Assembly: GCA_017405545.1 (NCBI GenBank)
Contig: JAFRAF010000004.1
Coordinates: 1 to 10,329, forward strand
From: Oscillospiraceae bacterium
Lineage (GTDB): Bacteria; Bacillota; Clostridia; Oscillospirales; Oscillospiraceae
DNA: 10,329 nt
Direction of reading: 5' to 3'
Position numbers and translations under genes: made by a program. The notes beneath the pieces are model-generated. The model was given only the letters and a program-made list of their open reading frames with translations, was not told the DNA's origin and ran no database searches. This document shows, one piece after another, positions 6,807-10,329 of the stretch; position 1 is the first letter of the stretch; each line of letters begins with the position of its first letter.

Positions 6807-6835
6807 TTGAAAAAATAATTGAACAGTTGTAAAAT
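6807..6835 (+). promoter_or_regulatory. Sigma-A promoter of the trmL-pgk-tpiA-gpmI unit
   Basis: TTGAAA (6807-6812) and TAAAAT (6830-6835) are 17 bases apart, each with five of six consensus positions. Transcription would begin near 6842, giving a leader of about 32 bases before trmL. A second -10-like TATAAT (6799-6804) just upstream has no good -35 partner and may be chance in AT-rich DNA. The promoter lies downstream of the folT terminator, as expected for the start of a new transcription unit. Confidence 0.7.
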
Positions 6836-6873
6836 ACTATCTTGAATGTGTATGGTTACGGGGGCATAAAAAC

Positions 6874-7344
6874 GTGCTGAATATCGTGTTGGTGGAGCCT
6901 GAAATCCCGATGAATACAGGAAATATTGCAAGAACCTGTGCGGTTACGGGGAGCAGGCTGCATCTTATAAAGCCCCTTGGCTTCGATATTTCGGACAGAG
7001 CGCTCAAACGGGCCGGACTTGATTACTGGCATCTGGTTGAAGTGCTCGTATATGACAATATTGACGACTTTTTTGTTAAAAATGGCGACGATAACATATG
7101 GCTTGCCACGACAAAAGGCGCGAAACCCTATTATCAGGCACAGTTCAGCGACAACTGCTACATTCTCCTGGGCAAGGAGACAGAGGGACTTCCCCAATGG
7201 CTGAGGGAGAAGTACAGTGAGCGCTGCATCCGCATCCCCATGAGAGATGTTGCCAGGAGTCTGAATCTTTCAAACTCTGCTGCAATAATCTGTTATGAGG
7301 CGCTGAGGCAGCTCGGGTTTCCTGATTTGCTTGAGAGCAAATAA
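6874..7344 (+). CDS. trmL: tRNA (cytidine(34)-2'-O)-methyltransferase TrmL
   Basis: TrmL is a SPOUT-class (SpoU subfamily) enzyme that uses S-adenosylmethionine to methylate the 2'-OH of the wobble nucleotide, C34 or cmnm5U34, in tRNA-Leu isoacceptors. It acts as a homodimer. The start is GTG 6874, with GGGGG at 6860-6864 nine bases upstream, and the protein begins MLNIVLVEPEIPMNTGNIAR as the family does. The 156 residues match the size of the E. coli enzyme (about 157), with no extra RNA-binding domain. SPOUT knot motifs are visible: motif 1 NTGNIARTC (14-22), motif 2 LLGKETEGLP (98-107), and motif 3 IPMRDVARSLNLSNSAAI (121-138). It is first in the unit, and pgk follows after 33 bases with no terminator. 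Co-transcription with glycolytic genes is inferred. Confidence 0.95.
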   Translation: MLNIVLVEPEIPMNTGNIARTCAVTGSRLHLIKPLGFDISDRALKRAGLDYWHLVEVLVYDNIDDFFVKNGDDNIWLATTKGAKPYYQAQFSDNCYILLGKETEGLPQWLREKYSERCIRIPMRDVARSLNLSNSAAIICYEALRQLGFPDLLESK

Positions 7345-7377
7345 AAAAACTATACAGCTTTTATTTGGAGGTCTGTG

Positions 7378-8571
7378 ATGAATTACAATAAAAAGTCTGT
7401 CAAGGACATTGACGTATCCGGGAAAAAGGTTCTTCTTCGCTGCGATTTCAATGTGCCCCGCGACAAGAAAACCGGGGGGATATCCGATGAGACCCGCATC
7501 GTGGCTGCGCTGCCGACAATAAAGTATCTGCTTGAAAACGGCGCCGCCGTTATAGCCTGCTCCCATATGGGCAGGCCTAAGGGGGAAGTTGTGCCGGAGC
7601 TGTCCCTTGTTCGTGTGGCTGACAGACTCTCGGAAAAGCTTGGAATGCCTGTAAAAATGGCGAAGGACATCGTCGGGGATGAGACTAAGGCCATGGCAGC
7701 AGAGCTCAAGCCCGGTGAAATAATGCTTTTGGAAAACACCCGCTTCTGCAAGGAAGAGGAGAAAAACGACCCTGGATTTGCAAAAGAGCTTGCATCAATG
7801 GCGGACATATATGTGTCGGATGCCTTCGGCACCGTGCATCGTGCCCATGCCTCCACAGAGGGCGTCTCTCATTACCTCCCTGCGGTATGCGGTTTTCTTG
7901 TGCAAAAAGAGATCAGCGTCATGGGCGCCGCCCTTGAGGAGCCCAAGCGCCCCCTCACTGCGGTGCTGGGCGGAAAAAAGGTCTCCGATAAGATCGGCGT
8001 TATAACCAATCTCACAGACAAGGCCGATACTATAATCATTGGCGGCGGAATGGCCTACACCTTCCTCAAGGCCTGCGGACATGAGATTGGCGGTTCCCTG
8101 CTGGAAGAGGATAAGATAGACATGGCCCGCGATATCATTCACAGAGCAGAGGAAAAGGGCGTAAAGCTACTTCTCCCCGTTGACACGGCCATCGGCGACA
8201 GCTTTGCTGAGGACTGTCAGAGCAAGGTGGTAGCCATCGACGATATCCCCTCCGACTGGATGGGCCTTGATATCGGCCCCAAGACCATTGAGCTGTTTGT
8301 CCAGGAGATAAAGAAGGCCGGCACAGTCGTGTGGAACGGACCCATGGGCGTTTTTGAGTTTGATAAGTTTGCAGTGGGGACTGAGGCTGTGGCCAAAGCT
8401 GTGGCTGAGTCCGGCGCTGTTTCCATAGTTGGCGGCGGAGATTCCGCTGCGGCGGTCGAAAAGCTGGGTTACGCATCAAAGATGACCCACATTTCTACCG
8501 GCGGCGGTGCGTCTCTTGAATTCCTTGAAGGACGCGAACTCCCGGGAGTCGCCTGCCTGCTTGACAAATAA
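7378..8571 (+). CDS. pgk: Phosphoglycerate kinase
   Basis: Phosphoglycerate kinase is a cytosolic glycolytic enzyme that converts 1,3-bisphosphoglycerate and ADP to 3-phosphoglycerate and ATP. I choose ATG 7378, six bases after GGAGG (7367-7371), over the adjacent GTG 7375. The 397 residues are full length. The N-terminal substrate domain shows [10 protein letters not shown] (18-27), SHMGRPKG (62-69), LLENTRF (117-123) and [12 protein letters not shown] (148-159). The interdomain and nucleotide domain show [13 protein letters not shown] (197-209), NGPMGVFE (320-327), [14 protein letters not shown] (351-364) and [13 protein letters not shown] (373-385). The conserved Asp, Arg, His and Lys sites of the family appear intact. 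It is followed by tpiA after 24 bases. No gap gene precedes it, unlike many Firmicutes operons. Confidence 0.98.
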   Translation: MNYNKKSVKDIDVSGKKVLLRCDFNVPRDKKTGGISDETRIVAALPTIKYLLENGAAVIACSHMGRPKGEVVPELSLVRVADRLSEKLGMPVKMAKDIVGDETKAMAAELKPGEIMLLENTRFCKEEEKNDPGFAKELASMADIYVSDAFGTVHRAHASTEGVSHYLPAVCGFLVQKEISVMGAALEEPKRPLTAVLGGKKVSDKIGVITNLTDKADTIIIGGGMAYTFLKACGHEIGGSLLEEDKIDMARDIIHRAEEKGVKLLLPVDTAIGDSFAEDCQSKVVAIDDIPSDWMGLDIGPKTIELFVQEIKKAGTVVWNGPMGVFEFDKFAVGTEAVAKAVAESGAVSIVGGGDSAAAVEKLGYASKMTHISTGGGASLEFLEGRELPGVACLLDK

Positions 8572-8595
8572 GAGCATTATTTAGAGGGGAAGAAC

Positions 8596-9369
8596 ATGAA
8601 CAGAAAATACCGCAAAACCGTTATAGCGGCCAACTGGAAGATGAACACGCTTCCGAGCCAGGTGAAACCGTATGTAGATAATCTGAAGCAGATACTGCCG
8701 CGCCCGAAATGGTGCGAGGTGATACTCTGCGTTCCTTATACACATATCACGGCGACGGTGAAGGCCTGCAGAGAGAGCCGTTTTTCCGTGGCCGCCCAGA
8801 ATGTGAGCGAGTTTAAAAAAGGCGCATATACCGGCGAGGTATCCGCCGCCATGCTGCGTGACCTGGGTGTGCGCTACTGCATCATCGGACATTCTGAGCG
8901 CAGGCAGTACCACGGCGAGGACGATATGCTCATAAACAAAAAGGTCCTTGCGGCCATGGAAGCCGGTATCAATCCCATAATCTGCGTGGGCGAGACTTTG
9001 GAGCAGCGCGAAAAGGACCTGACTATGGAGCAGGTCGCGCTGCAGGTCAAAACCGCGCTGGCGGGCGTACCGGCGGAGAAAATGCGCCGTGTGGTCATAG
9101 CTTATGAGCCACTGTGGGCCATAGGCACAGGCGTGAACGCCACCCCCGAACAGGCCAACGAGGTCTGCAATACCATCCGGGCCATCATCCGCGGACTCTA
9201 CGGAGCCAGGATCGCGAGAGCCGTTCCCATCCAGTACGGGGGCTCAGTGAATGAAAAGAATGCCGAGTCCCTGTTTGCCCAGCCCGACGTTGACGGCGGA
9301 CTGGTGGGCGGCGCCTCACTTGACCCGGAAAAATTCGCGGTGATTATCAACGCCGCAAATCAGGAGTAG
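8596..9369 (+). CDS. tpiA: Triosephosphate isomerase
   Basis: Triosephosphate isomerase is a cytosolic TIM-barrel enzyme that interconverts dihydroxyacetone phosphate and glyceraldehyde 3-phosphate. The ATG at 8596 has AGAGGGGA (8583-8590) just upstream. The 257 residues are the normal length. Catalytic residues are all visible: K15 in AANWKMN (11-17), H99 in IIGHSERRQY (96-105), and E171 in AYEPLWAIGTG (169-179), which also carries the mobile phosphate-gripping loop. The phosphate-binding IQYGGSVNEKNA and DGGLVGGASLDPEKF segments follow near the C-terminus. It lies 24 bases after pgk and two bases before gpmI, whose ribosome site is inside the last codons of tpiA, so translation of the two is probably coupled. 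Confidence 0.98.
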   Translation: MNRKYRKTVIAANWKMNTLPSQVKPYVDNLKQILPRPKWCEVILCVPYTHITATVKACRESRFSVAAQNVSEFKKGAYTGEVSAAMLRDLGVRYCIIGHSERRQYHGEDDMLINKKVLAAMEAGINPIICVGETLEQREKDLTMEQVALQVKTALAGVPAEKMRRVVIAYEPLWAIGTGVNATPEQANEVCNTIRAIIRGLYGARIARAVPIQYGGSVNEKNAESLFAQPDVDGGLVGGASLDPEKFAVIINAANQE

Positions 9370-9371
9370 GT

Positions 9372-10329
9372 ATGAAAGTTCCGACAGCTCTTATTATATT
9401 GGACGGGTATGGCCTGGCCCCTGACAGCGATTCAAACGCCATATGCCACGCCGACACCCCGGTCCTTGATAATCTGTATGAGACATGTCCTTTTACAAGG
9501 CTCAAGGCTTCCGGAGAGGATGTGGGTCTGCCTGCGGGCCAGATCGGCAACAGCGAGGTTGGGCACACAAATATCGGCGCGGGCAGAGTCGTTTTTCAGG
9601 AGCTGCCCCTGATAAGCCGTGAGATCGCCGACGGAAAATTCTTTGAGAATGAAGTCCTCTGCGGAGCAACCGACAACACCCGGCAGAGCGGCGGCGCCCT
9701 CCATCTTATGGGCCTGCTGTCCGACGGCGGTGTACACAGCCACATCACCCATCTGTACGGGCTTCTTGAGCTGGCAAAGCGGCACGGAGTCGGCAGGGTT
9801 TACATCCACTGCTTCATGGACGGCAGAGACGTCATTCCCACCTCAGGCATTGAGTATATCCGGCAGCTGCAGACGAAATGCGCGGAGCGGGGCGTGGGAA
9901 AAATAGCGACAGTTTCCGGCAGATACTATGCCATGGACAGGGACAGCCGCTGGGAGAGACTTGAAAAGGCCTACGCTGCGCTGGTTTACGGCCAGGGTGA
10001 GCAGAATTCCGACCCGGCGGACGCTGTGCAGAAATCCTACAGCGCCGGTGTGACGGACGAGTTTATCGTCCCCGTTGTATGCGATAAAGAGGGGATGATA
10101 AAGGCAGGGGACAGCGTCATATTCTTCGACTTCCGCCCCGATAGAGCCAGAGAGCTGACAAGAGCGCTTGTAGATCCCGATTTTACGGGCTTTGAGCGCA
10201 AAAACGGTTTTTTTGAGCTTTACTATGTATGCATGACCCAGTATGATGAGCATATGCCCAATGTCCGGGTCGCCTATCCGCCTGAGCTGCTTAAGAATAC
10301 ATTTGGCGAGATAATCAGCCGTCTGGGCA
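9372..10329 (+). CDS. gpmI: 2,3-bisphosphoglycerate-independent phosphoglycerate mutase (5' part)
   Basis: This enzyme interconverts 3- and 2-phosphoglycerate through a phosphoserine intermediate with two Mn ions (alkaline phosphatase superfamily). The ATG at 9372 follows AGGAG (9362-9366), which lies inside the end of tpiA. The frame stays open to the window end, so 319 of the usual roughly 510 codons are seen. Visible features are LIILDGYGL (7-15) with the metal ligand D11, GQIGNSEVGHTNIGAGR (56-72) with the catalytic Ser at S61, SDGGVHSHITH (117-127) with H122, MDGRDVIPTSG, and GRYYAMDRDSRWERL. FFDFRPDRARELT follows later. The second half of the phosphatase domain lies outside the window. 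It continues the pgk-tpiA order and is probably followed by eno, which cannot be seen here. Confidence 0.97.
   Translation, partial: MKVPTALIILDGYGLAPDSDSNAICHADTPVLDNLYETCPFTRLKASGEDVGLPAGQIGNSEVGHTNIGAGRVVFQELPLISREIADGKFFENEVLCGATDNTRQSGGALHLMGLLSDGGVHSHITHLYGLLELAKRHGVGRVYIHCFMDGRDVIPTSGIEYIRQLQTKCAERGVGKIATVSGRYYAMDRDSRWERLEKAYAALVYGQGEQNSDPADAVQKSYSAGVTDEFIVPVVCDKEGMIKAGDSVIFFDFRPDRARELTRALVDPDFTGFERKNGFFELYYVCMTQYDEHMPNVRVAYPPELLKNTFGEIISRLG

Noticed and set aside
1..10329. Mobile, defence, toxin or biosynthetic cargo, CRISPR repeats, tRNA or rRNA genes
   Set aside because: All eleven genes are core housekeeping families on one strand with short gaps. No direct repeats, integrase, transposase or cloverleaf was found, so I see no evidence of an undescribed system here.

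Overview
This window carries eleven genes, all on the + strand, and reads as a core chromosomal region of a Gram-positive (Firmicutes) bacterium. It is most likely a member of the Clostridia near the Oscillospirales. The support for that placement is: a DivIB-type FtsQ with a basic cytoplasmic tail, an ECF-type folate S component (a transporter class concentrated in Firmicutes), strong AGGAGG ribosome sites, TTG and GTG starts, and the wording of the FtsZ, MurG and PGK motifs. Genus cannot be decided from the sequence alone. Coding DNA is fairly GC-rich, while the gaps before ftsQ, ftsZ and trmL are AT-rich.

Region 1 (1-5098) is the distal part of a division and cell wall (dcw) cluster: mraY (3' part), ftsW/spoVE, murG, ftsQ/divIB and ftsZ. 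MraY makes lipid I and MurG converts it to lipid II. The SEDS protein FtsW polymerises glycan, FtsQ/DivIB is a septal scaffold protein, and FtsZ forms the cytokinetic ring. The cluster is compact: no murD, murC, murB or ftsA lies between these genes, unlike the B. subtilis arrangement. ftsZ has what looks like its own sigma-A promoter in a 169-base gap.

Region 2 (5099-6631) begins with a perfect GC-rich hairpin without a good T tract. It is followed by a YihY/UPF0761 membrane protein and, overlapping its end, a FolT-like S component of an ECF folate transporter. A strong intrinsic terminator (6697-6734) closes this unit. A ten-codon reading frame with a good ribosome site sits just ahead of yihY and makes its start uncertain.

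Region 3 (6735-10329) starts with a good sigma-A promoter. It then runs through trmL (a tRNA wobble 2'-O-methyltransferase), pgk, tpiA and gpmI (cut by the window end) with short gaps and no internal terminator. This is a lower-glycolysis operon headed by a tRNA modification gene instead of the usual gap gene.

No mobile element, CRISPR array, tRNA, rRNA, toxin-antitoxin pair or defence system was seen. I found no convincing undescribed system. The observations worth a second look are small regulatory or family-variant points and are scored modestly.
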